Origin: Bolinopsis microptera
Lineage: Eukaryota > Ctenophora > Tentaculata > Lobata > Bolinopsidae
Assembly: GCF_026151205.1 (NCBI RefSeq)
Contig: NC_087078.1
Span: 13,377,118-13,437,117 of the forward strand
Direction of reading: 5' to 3'
DNA length: 60,000 nucleotides
The first letter of the stretch is position 1, and each line of letters starts with the position of its first letter. The notes under the pieces are model-generated. The model searched no databases and was not told where the DNA came from. It saw only the letters and a list, made by a program, of their open reading frames with translations. Both the position numbers and the translations under genes were made by a program. Below are positions 1 to 9,838 of this stretch, piece by piece.

Positions 1-1064
1 TTATGTGATTTTAATGAGAAAAATATGATCCCAGGGCCCGTTTTATACCAAAATTTGCAAAAACCACTCGCACTTGTCAAAGCTTCCTCATTTTAGACAC
101 ATTTAATGATTATTATGGTATCTAACTTATGGTGGATCTGATAGGAGTATGTCTTAGCTTCATTTTAAGCCATCAATGAGCATGCTGGTGTGTATGAAAG
201 TACTTTTATCCTCCCGTGGCCGTCCATTGATATAGTCTGGGCCATGCGCGCGCGCGCGCTTTTACAAACATGAATTTTCTCCCTCAGTATCTATGCTATC
301 TAAATCTTTTAAAGACATGATTTGAATGCTATCCTACTCAGCACATGAGTGCTACAGGATGGTGAAAGAATTTCTATAAAAAATCGTTAAATGTGGAAGA
401 TATGAGGTCATTATATGTGTGTGTGCGCGCGCGCGCTTTTACAAACTTGATATCCTCGGCCTCAGTCCTTTCACATATACTGAGATTTTGTTTCAAACTT
501 AATTGACTCTGAACCGAAATTGCCAAAGGAAACAGATAGTGTAACTCAGAAAGACCACAAATGTATAGTTTGTGAGATATTGAGGTTATACTCCAAATAA
601 TTTACAATGATGTCACACCAGAAAACCTCTATTTTTGGTATATTTAACCTCATATCTTGAACGCGCAGTACTGGATTGAGCTAAACTTGGTCAGGTTTTG
701 TAGCCCTGACTATCCTCGATCATATGGAACAGGAATAAAACTGTTTAGATGTTAATTATATTAGGCACTTAGTTCTGAAAAGTGAGAATGTCATTAATAC
801 TGCTTTCACTGATACGAGTATAGTGCCTTGGCACAGAGTGCAAGTGGGTTAGGGTTACTGAAAAGGATATAAGCATCTCAGGCCATCCCAATACCGGAAG
901 AGAACTGGGGGTCACAATGGTGAACAATTGTGAAAATGGTGAAATTTTACAATGGAAACAAAATCATTCACTTGAAAAAATTAGAATGGAGTTGAAGTCA
1001 CTGGAAAGAGCTAGAATTGGAGGGAAAAGTAATATTAGGATAGGGCTGGAGGTAACTGTTAGTA

Positions 1065-1765
1065 GCTTCAGCGGCTGCACGACTTCCAGGCCCCCCTATT
1101 ATTATGGGTCAGATCATATGACGTATAATTAGTGATGTGACGCATAATTAGTGATGTGATCCACCAGCTATGATTTACAGAACATGTGATTTGAGTCATT
1201 ACAACAAGTCAGTAATGACTTGCTGCTCTTTAATAATTCCTAAGGGATATGCAGGGAGCAGCCTCACCTCACTGTCCACAATGACTGACCCAAGGTAAGT
1301 CTTCTCGAAATAATCAACTTTAGACATTAGCTTAGGCAAGTTTGTCTGTATATAGTACGTTATTTCAGAGAATACTTGCTCGACATCAGATCGGCTCACT
1401 CCTGTTGCATGCCTTTGGCACGTACGTCTGACATCCCTAGATACGAGACCCCCCCCCCCCCCCCCCCCCCCCCCCCTTAGCTTTAGTAAGAGCTCCCTTC
1501 CCTTATGTGATATACGAGTCGAGCGGTCAAATCTTAAAGATCATCAGATCATGTTTACTTCTTAATGCACAGCTATGATACATACAGAGTTAACATGTGA
1601 ACTCTACCCTGTATCTCGCCCATTTCTAGGTCAATTAAATTCTACCGATGGATCACATCACTAATTATACGTCACTGATTAGTGACATGATCTGATCTCC
1701 ATGGGACCCCTAATAATGGGGGGACCTGGAAGTCGGCCTCCTGCTTCAGCTGGACTTTGCTAGAT
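1065..1765. mobile_element. Inverted-repeat element (MITE-like), copy 1
   Basis: The left arm (about 1080-1158) and right arm (about 1645-1740) are reverse complements of each other with small indels. Shared blocks include CGACTTCCAGG, a run of C, ATTATTA, and CGTATAATTAGTGATGTGATCCA-type sequence. The arms also contain a smaller self-complementary motif, CACTAATTAGTG. A third related end lies at 16905-17105. No transposase frame is visible, so this is probably a non-autonomous DNA element. The outer limits are approximate and no target duplication could be fixed. Confidence 0.6.
1449..1476 (+). repeat. Poly-C homopolymer (28 bases)
   Basis: Uninterrupted run of 28 C inside the inverted-repeat element. 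It is one of several unusually long G/C homopolymers in an AT-rich window. It is single-ended, with no partner G-run nearby. Confidence 0.9.
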
Positions 1766-3028
1766 GAGGTTGTACTGACATAAAAGTGGGCATATATTAT
1801 AGTCAACGGGTACTGAAATGAGCTTAACTAGAGATAGCTGCCCGGCGGGTTGTTTGTGATTTCTAAGATGAGCTGATGGTGCTGGTACATAAATGCGGTA
1901 GTGTTGAACCTTTGTTGTATTTTTAAGCGCAAGATATATTTAAAAATCATGTTTTAAAAACAAATATCTCAAAAACTATGCACTATAGACCCCATACTGC
2001 TTCATAGCTTGTATATAAATATCAATATGGCCATTCTGCTGTTGTGGTTATCTTGAAAGTCCTACAATATTCAGGAGCTGAGATGGATAGAAAAATCTTA
2101 TATTTGCGCCTGAGGGCAATGTAGAAATTTTACTACCTAGGCCAGGGTTGGACTACTGATAAACGTGGGCACCCAAAATCAAATTATTCTAGCCCAGAAT
2201 GACCTTAAGACCTTACGAATTTTACTCGACCGTGTCGAGTAAAACTTTATACATTGATTTGCCTACTTGACTTAACCTAGCTGCTAGGGAAGTTTTTTGT
2301 TTGTTAATGCGCTTCAGTAAATTGTATCAGTTTTTCTCATTTTTATCCAAAAGTAAGTCCTGGAGAGCTTCAGCACCTTAATAGTGTCAATATAAACTTA
2401 CATATTGCGGTAATTTTAAGCCCAAAGTTAAGTTTCTACGGCCTTCAGAAGCTGAGATAAAAATTTCTCACATACGCGCCTAATATGAAATATGGGCGTG
2501 GTTCCCCAAGGCTGAACTAATGGCTCAACATGCCCAATTAATTGAATTAAGTTACTTATATAACCTATTTAACTCGATTCAGCAGTTTAAATACAAACTA
2601 AACACCTCCCTGCTGCTAGAGTAAACAACTTCGAATTTTCCGAATTTTCCGCCAAAAATTGTGTAAATGGGCGTGGTCAGGGTGCCACTACACTTTTATT
2701 TACCCACATTTTATTTTATTATGTTCTAGTAATACTGATGGCATCATATCAAGCCATTTAGAGACCCCCATCAAACATTATAGGCAAATTTCAATAAATT
2801 TGGGAAAATTTTCCCACGCTTTAAAAAGGGCGTGGTCACGGGTTTAAACAAACATAAAAAATTATCCACCCAAATTTTTTTTGAAGTAGAGACCCTAGGG
2901 AGCACAAATAACATCTCAAACCTTCTAAACTCGCTAAGTTGTGCCAGGTTTTGACCAGATACTTTATTATAAACAGAATATAGGGAGCTGTGTAGTGTGT
3001 ATGTATGTCGTCATCTGTGAAAAACGAC

Positions 3029-4324
3029 CTAAGAAATAGAGTTGGCTCGAGAAAATGCCTCTAGGTTAGCCTGAGGATTTTCACCTATTGAGGAGGTTCG
3101 TGGGAAACATGTCGGTGGTCTGAAACCAATAGGAGTTGCTCGTGGGTTAGGTTTTGGCGATCTGTTACCAATAGAAGTTGCTCGTGGGATAGGTTTTGGT
3201 GATCTGGTCCCGATAGAAGTTGCTCGTGGGTTAGGTTTTGGTGATCTGGAACCAATAGAAGTTGCTCGTGGGATAGGTTTTGGTGATCGGGTACCGATAG
3301 AAGTTGCTCGTGGGTTAGGTTTTGGTGATCTGGAACCAATAGACGTTGATCGTGGGTTAGGTTTTGGTGATCTGTTACCAATAGAAGTTGCTCGTGGATT
3401 AGGTTTTGGCGATCGGGTACCAATAGACGATGCTCGTGGGTTAGGTTTTGGTGATCGGGTACCGATAGAAGTTGCTCGTGGGTTAGGTTTTGGTGATCGG
3501 GTTCCAATAGACGTTGCTCGTGGATTAGGTTTTGGTGATCGGGTACCGATAGAAGTTGCTCGTGGGTTAGGTTTTGGTGATCGGGTATCGATAGAAGTTG
3601 CTCGTGGGTTAGGTTTTGGTGATCTGGAACCAATAGACGTTGCTCGTGGGTTAGGTTTTGGCGATCTGTTACCAATAGACGTTGCTCGTGGGTTAGGTTT
3701 TGGTGATCTGGTCCCGATAGAAGTTGCTCGTGGGTTAGGATTTGGTAGTGGGGAAGGTTTTGGTGGTGGGGAATCAGCAGGGGCAGTTCTTGTAGCTGGC
3801 TCAGTTACAGATTCGGAGGGTCTTTCCAAGGTGATAAGAACTCGGTTGACTACGTTATCTGGTTCTGAGGCCCTCTTCACGACCAGACGAGGTGTTCTTG
3901 GGGGTGGGGTGGGGCTGTTACTTTGACGTATTCTTTCATTGAAATTTCCATCATAGATAGACGAAGTTAGAGGGGGTAGCACTACAGTAAGGGCCCTTTG
4001 ATCGTAAGCTGTGATAACCTCTGAAGAAGTGCTGTGTTCTGTAGTGGATACTACAAGATCAGGAGCCGTCTCAGAGGGTTCCGGCACAAAAGGTAGTGTA
4101 GCTGAATCAAACACTTCGTCCTTGGGTCGAGAGAAATACTTTTTATAAAAGTGAAATGTCAAGTAGATCACAAAAGACAGCCCTATAACAGCCCCAGCTA
4201 CTATGAAGAAAGTGACAGCGATTTTGAGTTCCCTCCATTTCGCCGCCATGAATTTTCGGTTGAGAGACGTGGATTGAGTCTGGATGGCACTGGGATAGTC
4301 AGTGCTGGGGTAGTCAGTGTACAT
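3029..4324 (-). CDS. Single-pass membrane protein with 14-residue PKPNPR tandem repeat
   Basis: Predicted 431 residues in one exon. The start is the ATG at 4324, chosen because a strong 3' splice site (GTGTTTCCAG) ends 5 bases upstream; the longer open frame would begin at a GTG. There is no obvious signal peptide. One hydrophobic segment spans about residues 34-58 and is followed by basic residues (KKYF). A Ser/Thr/Pro-rich region follows, then 14 tandem copies of the unit RSPKPNPRATSIGT with small changes, encoded by a 42-bp DNA repeat. Every unit carries PxxxPR, the motif known to be bound by CIN85/CD2AP-type SH3 domains, and a basic SP site. Function is not recognised; a multivalent cytoplasmic scaffold is an inference. 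It lies in the same direction as the two genes upstream. Confidence 0.65.
   Translation of the reverse strand: MYTDYPSTDYPSAIQTQSTSLNRKFMAAKWRELKIAVTFFIVAGAVIGLSFVIYLTFHFYKKYFSRPKDEVFDSATLPFVPEPSETAPDLVVSTTEHSTSSEVITAYDQRALTVVLPPLTSSIYDGNFNERIRQSNSPTPPPRTPRLVVKRASEPDNVVNRVLITLERPSESVTEPATRTAPADSPPPKPSPLPNPNPRATSIGTRSPKPNPRATSIGNRSPKPNPRATSIGSRSPKPNPRATSIDTRSPKPNPRATSIGTRSPKPNPRATSIGTRSPKPNPRATSIGTRSPKPNPRASSIGTRSPKPNPRATSIGNRSPKPNPRSTSIGSRSPKPNPRATSIGTRSPKPIPRATSIGSRSPKPNPRATSIGTRSPKPIPRATSIGNRSPKPNPRATPIGFRPPTCFPRTSSIGENPQANLEAFSRANSIS
3129..3745 (-). repeat. 42-bp coding minisatellite, about 14-15 copies
   Basis: Unit length is 42 bp (three-fold, so the reading frame is kept), varying mainly at the IGT/IGN/IGS codons and at N/I before PR. 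Because the unit is a multiple of three and has no stop, a second frame is also open through the array, giving a 196-residue shadow frame. That frame is a by-product, since the transmembrane segment and downstream stop belong to the first frame. Confidence 0.9.
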
Positions 4325-4329
4325 AGTTC

Positions 4330-4345
4330 CTGGAAACACAAAATG
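4330..4345 (-). other. 3' splice acceptor 5 bases before a start codon
   Basis: On the minus strand TTTTGTGTTTCCAG precedes GAACT-ATG. It is a good pyrimidine tract plus CAG, placed so close to the start that it fits a trans-splice (spliced-leader) acceptor; an ordinary intron in the 5' UTR is the alternative. Confidence 0.5.
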
Positions 4346-4396
4346 GGAGTGTAGGTTGCGATGTTGTGTTAGAACAATTATGGGAGCTTTCAACAC

Positions 4397-5747
4397 AGAT
4401 GATATCTACATTATAAAACAAGAAAACAACGGAAATTTGATTTAATCATTAATCAATACCTTGATACAAAACCACAAAGTGATAAATCGCAAAAAAGGTT
4501 AAACCTGAACAAAAAGAGAAGAAATCATTTATCTACACTTTGATAACCTGATAGAAGTAATCAAAAGAGCGTTAGATTGGCCGAATCTTCAATTTTAGTG
4601 AAATTTCATTATCACAATGCTGCAGATACACTGTGTTAAGCCAACGTAAGACAAAGATTTGTGAAATATCTGTCTAGATTAAAAAAGGTATGATGACTAC
4701 AGTGTATTAAGGTACAATACCGAGTGCGACCCCGGCCCGTGTTACATTTCTTTGGATATGGGATTGTATTGACAGTGAATTGGCAGTGGATAGTACAAAG
4801 TCAACTCAAGGCAATTGGTTGTGTACCAGGGACAAAAGGATTTCGCGATTATCTTGGCAAAAAATCGCGATACTGCGAATTTTAACAGACTATACATTAA
4901 ACTATACATCAAATTTGTCGCAAATAATGGGAAAAATCGCGATTCCGTACATGCCGCGATTTCCTTTTGTCCCTGTTGTGTAATGTGTACCACACATTCA
5001 TACAGATCTATGGGTATCATTCGGTGAGGAGAATTATAAAACCTACCGGAATTGTGACATCTAAAGCTTTATCTTTATTTCTGTGCATCGTTGCAATTCA
5101 ATATTTTCATCAAAGGTTGATGCAGTAGCCTTAGTATTACCCTAATCTTCGTTCAGACTCGGTGTAGATTAAATGCTTTACAAATAAAATCGATGTGAGC
5201 TATAAAGAAAATAAATTTGATCAACTTGAGAGTGCCTAATAGTTTCAAACATTCAAATTAAATATTGTAACAGTTATCCAATCAATAACAACTTTAAGTT
5301 CTATTACTGCTATTTCATTGAAATGCTCAGTGAAAAAGCCTTCGAAATCGAAGTGGAAATCCAAAAAAAGTTACATCTTCATCGTATTTTTGTAACTTTG
5401 ACATATAAAAAAGGGAATCGTCATCTTGCGAACGAATCTGACGAAAGGCCGTGGAAAAACGTCGAACACTAGGAACAATCTCGCTCTAAGATGATAAAGA
5501 TGTTACCGGACCGCAATTATTTAAATGTCCGTTAGCGTCTAGCGATAAACATGTTAAAAGAGTCCTGATTCTTGTGAATGGGCGATTCACAATTAAATCT
5601 GTACACTGTTTTGAAAAACTTTTGAATTTGTCTAGAACAACATATTATTACAGTTTTTCTTGAAGCTCAGTGGGCATGGAATACTGTTCAACCCTTCAGG
5701 AACTTACCCTTCAGTTATCCTGAACCTAAGGTACGGCGTTCTGGTTC
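4397..5747. other. Intergenic stretch
   Basis: No gene seen. It holds the 149-bp hAT-type miniature element at 4827-4975. The rest is AT-rich unique-looking sequence serving as promoter or 3' flank for the neighbouring minus-strand genes. Confidence 0.5.
4827..4975. mobile_element. hAT-type MITE (149 bp)
   Basis: Terminal inverted repeats begin CAGGGACAAAAGGA on both sides and run on into the TCGCG region with mismatches. The flanking 8-mers are ttgtgtac (4819-4826) and ttgtgtaa (4976-4983), 7 of 8 identical. An 8-bp target duplication with CAGGG ends is the hAT signature. The inside is filled with ATCGCGAT-type motifs and has no coding capacity. Confidence 0.65.
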
Positions 5748-6860
5748 CTAAATAACAGTTTCTGAAGTACCTGGCTTTTGTTCCACACTCACTTCACACA
5801 CAGGAATTTTAACATCCGGAGCTGCACCTTCCAACGACTCCTTTTTCACACCCAACGGACTCTTTTTTTTACGCCGGAATCCTGGAGATGGACCTGGCGT
5901 GATGTGGTCCCCAGAGACAGAGAGTGAATTTGAATTGGAATTTCCTCCTAGGTCAACAGCAGCTGGTGTGCCACTCTCATTCCGCTTACCTCCCAGTGGA
6001 CTCACTGCTGGTTGCTTATTCGTCCGGCGAAATCCCGGGCTTGCACCCGGTGACATTACATCTCCAGAATGAGGCACTACACGAGGTACTGCATGCGGCA
6101 CTGCATGCGGCGCTGCATGCGGCGCTGCATGCGGCACTGCACGACTAACTTTGCGGGTGTAAAGCCCGCCCGTATTAAGGTACATGTTGTCCCAGTTAGA
6201 GGGATCCTTCCCACCAGCAGGGACTATTGTCACTTTTCTCATTATGGCGGTGCTAGGTCTCGGGCTTCTACCCACTAGATTGTGACCTGCTGGTGCAAGA
6301 CCAGGGCCAGGTTTGGAATTGCAATTGGACCGGCTAGCAGGAGTTAGTCCAGAAGGATTACTTAGAGAACTATCCTTTTTCTCAACCTCACCGTACTCTT
6401 TAAGATTTCCTTGCCTCATCATATTCAAAAGGAGCTGCTCACGCTTTCTAAAATACCACCGAGCAATGAAAAACCCAAGCGAAGCAACAATGACAAACAC
6501 AATGGCCAGTGCGATAAAAGTGTTCTTGGCCGAGCCGGATAAAGAGCAGATGCACGTTGCTTCCCCATTATTAACGTGAGCACAGCTACAATCCTCCATG
6601 AATGTTTGCCTACACTGTTTGGATGGTGTTGGCTTTATGAGAGAACTGTAAATGTATTTACATTCATTTTTTTTGAGTTTCTGGTTAAAATCGCAACTTC
6701 TTTTTTCCATGTCACAAGGGATATGTGCTTTTGTAAGTTCATCCACACAGAATCTGTCCCAGCACGGAATTCGACCGTTGTAGGCGTCGGACTTCACACT
6801 ACTGATCAAAGTTACCAAAACCAACATTTTACCCAAGAAGAACCGCAGCCTCGTATTCAT
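5748..6860 (-). CDS. Cysteine-rich type I membrane protein
   Basis: Predicted 370 residues, single exon. Residues 1-26 form a signal peptide (hydrophobic core MLVLVTLISSV). Residues 27-112 are a small extracellular domain with ten cysteines, ending in a CSC...CIC pattern that resembles a compact disulfide module such as EGF, but the family is not recognised. Residues 113-134 are a transmembrane helix followed by RWYFRKR. The cytoplasmic tail of about 235 residues is rich in Ser, Pro and Gly, with two GASPGFRR / GPSPGFRR motifs and a run of PHAA/PHAV repeats. The architecture suggests an orphan receptor or adhesion protein with a signalling tail. Candidate splice acceptors lie 21 and 31 bases upstream of the ATG. 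No homologue could be named. Confidence 0.65.
   Translation of the reverse strand: MNTRLRFFLGKMLVLVTLISSVKSDAYNGRIPCWDRFCVDELTKAHIPCDMEKRSCDFNQKLKKNECKYIYSSLIKPTPSKQCRQTFMEDCSCAHVNNGEATCICSLSGSAKNTFIALAIVFVIVASLGFFIARWYFRKREQLLLNMMRQGNLKEYGEVEKKDSSLSNPSGLTPASRSNCNSKPGPGLAPAGHNLVGRSPRPSTAIMRKVTIVPAGGKDPSNWDNMYLNTGGLYTRKVSRAVPHAAPHAAPHAVPHAVPRVVPHSGDVMSPGASPGFRRTNKQPAVSPLGGKRNESGTPAAVDLGGNSNSNSLSVSGDHITPGPSPGFRRKKKSPLGVKKESLEGAAPDVKIPVCEVSVEQKPGTSETVI
6071..6146 (-). repeat. 12-bp coding repeat (PHAA/PHAV)
   Basis: About six copies of a 12-bp unit within the tail of the cysteine-rich membrane protein, giving alternating Pro-His-Ala-Ala/Val. The DNA contains repeated GCATGC, so it is also a locally self-complementary tract. 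Confidence 0.85.
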
Positions 6861-7757
6861 CTCGATTTTTACAAAACTTTTCTGACGATCACTGAATAAT
6901 CTTCTATATTTGGGTTATCAAATGCAGGGGAAAGGTCCCAGCGCCTATAGGAAAAAGATAGTGTGAAAAATAATTGTATGAGCTTCGTTGGCGACCAATT
7001 TGTCGATATCACCAACTACTTCCAGCAAACAAAATGCAAATGACTAGAAATGGATCAAAGCTCTAACAGTCGAGAAGAATTTGGTACTATAGACAAGGTA
7101 TTTACTCCCTACGCCGTTCTTACTGTCAAGAATCAGTGTATGGATATTAGGATAACAATTCAGTGTTCACAACAAATGATGTATAACGACAATGCGGTTA
7201 GGAATGCGAATTATTCGACTCACGAATGGACTTAACAACAGGGCGGCGTTGATAAATTAAAATTTGTCTCTGGGTTAGGGATAATCTTTATTCCACAATG
7301 GGCGAATAGTATTGCATTTCTATCAAGGAAACTAGGGAGTAGGGATGGTGAAAAGAATTGCCGAATCTTTTAGGATTCAGCTGTTTTCCACTTTATTGTC
7401 ACACCCATTATATCCTTGACGAATGAAAAAACTTCTGACAAAACCGACCAAGGTTGGCACACTCTTTCAATTACAGTTACACAGTACAAGCATATAAGAC
7501 AATAACAATGCATTTAATATCCTTTCTGATGATAAAAGATGATATAATGGATCATGTATAATGCAAATGTATACTAATGTTCTAACTATTAAATGTCTCC
7601 AAATAAGATGATACAATGTCTTCGGTATTCTTTAAAGTTATCTTTCAACCATCAGCTCTAGCCAGCGACGTGATAATCAAAGATCTCCGGGATAGGCACA
7701 ATGGTCAGCTTCTTGAAATGATCATCTCAAAAAAATCTTTAGAAATCATCAACATCG
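6861..7757. other. Intergenic stretch
   Basis: Spacer between the GPCR stop and the next minus-strand gene. No repeat, RNA gene or supported open frame seen. Confidence 0.4.
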
Positions 7758-8900
7758 TCAACCTCCAGACCGAGCAGGCTGGGCAGTGGAACAAGAACTG
7801 ATCTTCTTTGCAGCCAGAGAAGTTGTACTGGACATGGTTTTCATGGACATCTGCGCAGGCAAGTTCAGCCGGGAAAATGCTTTGTTTTTAACGCTCTCCG
7901 TAACCCACGTTCTCAAGGCAGCCCCTCTTAAAATGAGGATGGCAGGATTGGCAGCACTGTTGATATAGGGGAGGATGTATATGAGAATGAAGTTGGGAAG
8001 TTGCATGTGAGAGGGTGTACCACCCTGGTACAGGATAGAGAAAACACAGGAGATAACACTCAGGGAGTTGCAGATGAAGAAAGTGGTGGTTAGGAGGGCG
8101 ATGCTTACGGTGATCTGGTTTTGTCTTTTAACGTTAGCATTGCTGGCGGGGCCCGGTGTTTTGTTGGTTGCTAGTGTAACGATCTGATGGATCATGCAGA
8201 TCGCTGATAGAAAGCTTGGTAAAAGGAAAGGGAGCAGGTTCAGCATGAAAGACACGGCATACCAAAAATGTCCATCGGATACGAAATTTTCGATAAAAAT
8301 GGTGCCTCCACTTGCAACGTAGAAGCAGTTTTCCAGCATCGAATCTTCCAGTAAAATATCCACTCCACTTGAACTACGAGCCGTGTCCGCATTCTTGGCA
8401 ATCGTCCAAACGTCCAATCCGAGAATAACCGTCCAGACTACTGGAACTATAGCCACCAAGCACATTACTCCCTTGTAAGGTATCCTATCAAAGGGTCTTG
8501 CTATGTTGATACTTCTGACTACAGATAGTATAGGTGTGTATACAGCTGATACCCTTATTGAGAGGGAGGCGATGAAGAACACGGACCAAATGAGCTTCAC
8601 CCTGCTGGAATCATCACCCACATCAGCTAGCTTTATAACCAGGTACATTCCACAGATGATGGAACTGATGCCGGTGATGAGGTCGCTCGTAGCCAGAGAG
8701 ACGTAGAGAGCTGGCACCACAGTCCTGATCTTAGAGGAGTAGAAGCTTATAACAAATGGGTTTAAAGCGAGGGATACGCCACCTAGGATGAAGCAAAGCA
8801 CAGCTAGAGTGGATGTAGTGGTGGTGTCATCTAGCGCTGGTGTAATTGGTTCAGGTGTAGTAGGGATCTCTGGAGAGGATGAGAATACCGGGGTTTCCAT
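7758..8900 (-). CDS. Rhodopsin-like (class A) G-protein-coupled receptor, orphan
   Basis: Predicted 380 residues, intronless. Seven hydrophobic segments lie at about 32-55, 63-90, 102-127, 144-166, 212-238, 262-290 and 303-324. Class A landmarks are present: Asn in TM1 (SLALNPF), the LAxxD motif in TM2 (LATSDLI, residues 69-75), proline in TM5, and NPxxY in TM7 as NPAIL (318-322). It is divergent: the DRY motif reads VRS (residues 128-130), the Tyr of NPxxY is Leu, and the Cys at the top of TM3 that normally pairs with extracellular loop 2 is not visible although loop 2 has a Cys. The N terminus is Ser/Thr/Pro-rich. The ligand cannot be told. A splice acceptor (GCTGACAG) ends 7 bases before the ATG. 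Confidence 0.8.
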   Translation of the reverse strand: METPVFSSSPEIPTTPEPITPALDDTTTTSTLAVLCFILGGVSLALNPFVISFYSSKIRTVVPALYVSLATSDLITGISSIICGMYLVIKLADVGDDSSRVKLIWSVFFIASLSIRVSAVYTPILSVVRSINIARPFDRIPYKGVMCLVAIVPVVWTVILGLDVWTIAKNADTARSSSGVDILLEDSMLENCFYVASGGTIFIENFVSDGHFWYAVSFMLNLLPFLLPSFLSAICMIHQIVTLATNKTPGPASNANVKRQNQITVSIALLTTTFFICNSLSVISCVFSILYQGGTPSHMQLPNFILIYILPYINSAANPAILILRGAALRTWVTESVKNKAFSRLNLPAQMSMKTMSSTTSLAAKKISSCSTAQPARSGG

Positions 8901-9838
8901 TCTTTTGCTGTCAGCTAAAAACTGGAGAGAATTTTCAGGTGATACTGTCTACAGTGCAGTTTTAAATTTTAATCAATGTTTATATCAGGTTTTATTTCGT
9001 TCTGGTAGGAATTTAATATCAAATCCATGACGAACACAAGCAAGTCTAGAGGCGGCAAAAATATTTTAAAATTATACTGGTCGAAACGGCAAAAGATGGG
9101 CATTTTCTTAAATAAAACGGCAAAAGTAAACAAATCAAAAGAAAAGTTGAGAGACACAAAAAAGATCATGGAGATTCAATATATAATTCTGTATGCCACA
9201 AATCTGAGTGGTTGTAAATTAAAATAATGGTAGGTGGCTCCAGCACTAATGATATCTGACGGGGGCCACCTCGTTGCATTTCCAGCACCTGCCATAATCA
9301 AACCAACAATAGTATTTGCGAATTACGACGGCAATAAAACTACAGAGTTCCAATATAATTTAAGAACAGTAGTGCAATGCTGACGCCTGACTGTTTGATT
9401 CGTCGACAAGGTTATCTGCAGTAACGATGGGTTGATTGCGTTGGGTGCACGTGCAGCTAATAAACTGCAGCCAGCACGTGCAAACGATTTATCGTAGCGT
9501 TAAATTGGGGTAATATTAAGGTAAAGTGTTTATGAAGGACAGCTGCTCATTATAGCCACCTTTTTTACAGCCGCAAATTGAGAACATAAATCTTTATATT
9601 ATAGTAACTGAAATGAGAAGAAACTATAAAAGCGGTTCAATTGATGCCATTTTTTTGAGCCTCCGAGCAGAGTTTGGGGAATTAGATTAAAGAAATAAAC
9701 AAGACAAAGTGAGAGAGTTTTATTTCACAACCACAACCTAATAGTAATTAGTAATGGACATTTTTATTTTCTACTAAACCCAAAACTTTATCTCTTCTCA
9801 TTTAGCTGTACATTACTTGTAACTATTTGTTTCTTCAG
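8901..9838. other. Divergent intergenic region
   Basis: Lies between the minus-strand GPCR and the plus-strand glycoprotein gene. It contains a self-complementary pair around 9450-9481 (GCACGTGC ... GCACGTGC with CTGCAG between). The first exon or exons of the plus-strand gene, including its signal peptide, should be here or within the gene's 5' introns, but none could be identified. Confidence 0.4.
8908..8922 (-). other. 3' splice acceptor 7 bases before GPCR start
   Basis: On the minus strand CCAGTTTTTAGCTGACAG precedes CAAAAGA-ATG. It is compatible with spliced-leader addition or with an intron in the 5' UTR. Confidence 0.4.

Larger units (their letters stand above)
1..3028. other. Intergenic, repeat-rich, no gene seen
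   Basis: No open frame here has recognisable protein character or splice structure. The stretch holds two alternating purine-pyrimidine CG tracts (about 246-260 and 426-437), each followed by the same 'cttttacaaac' context, so they are a short direct duplication about 180 bp apart. It also holds an inverted-repeat element near 1065-1765 and a 28-base C-run. At 2440-2850, diverged blocks recur about every 165 bp, each ending in a 'gggcgtggt' motif; they look like an old repeat family. Confidence 0.6.

Noticed and set aside
917-1132. Short plus-strand frame
   Set aside because: No start context, no family, and it overlaps the inverted-repeat element arm.
3085-3675. 196-residue frame with repeated DHQNLTHEQLL
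   Set aside because: Second open frame of a 42-bp minisatellite. The other frame connects to a transmembrane segment and a proper start.
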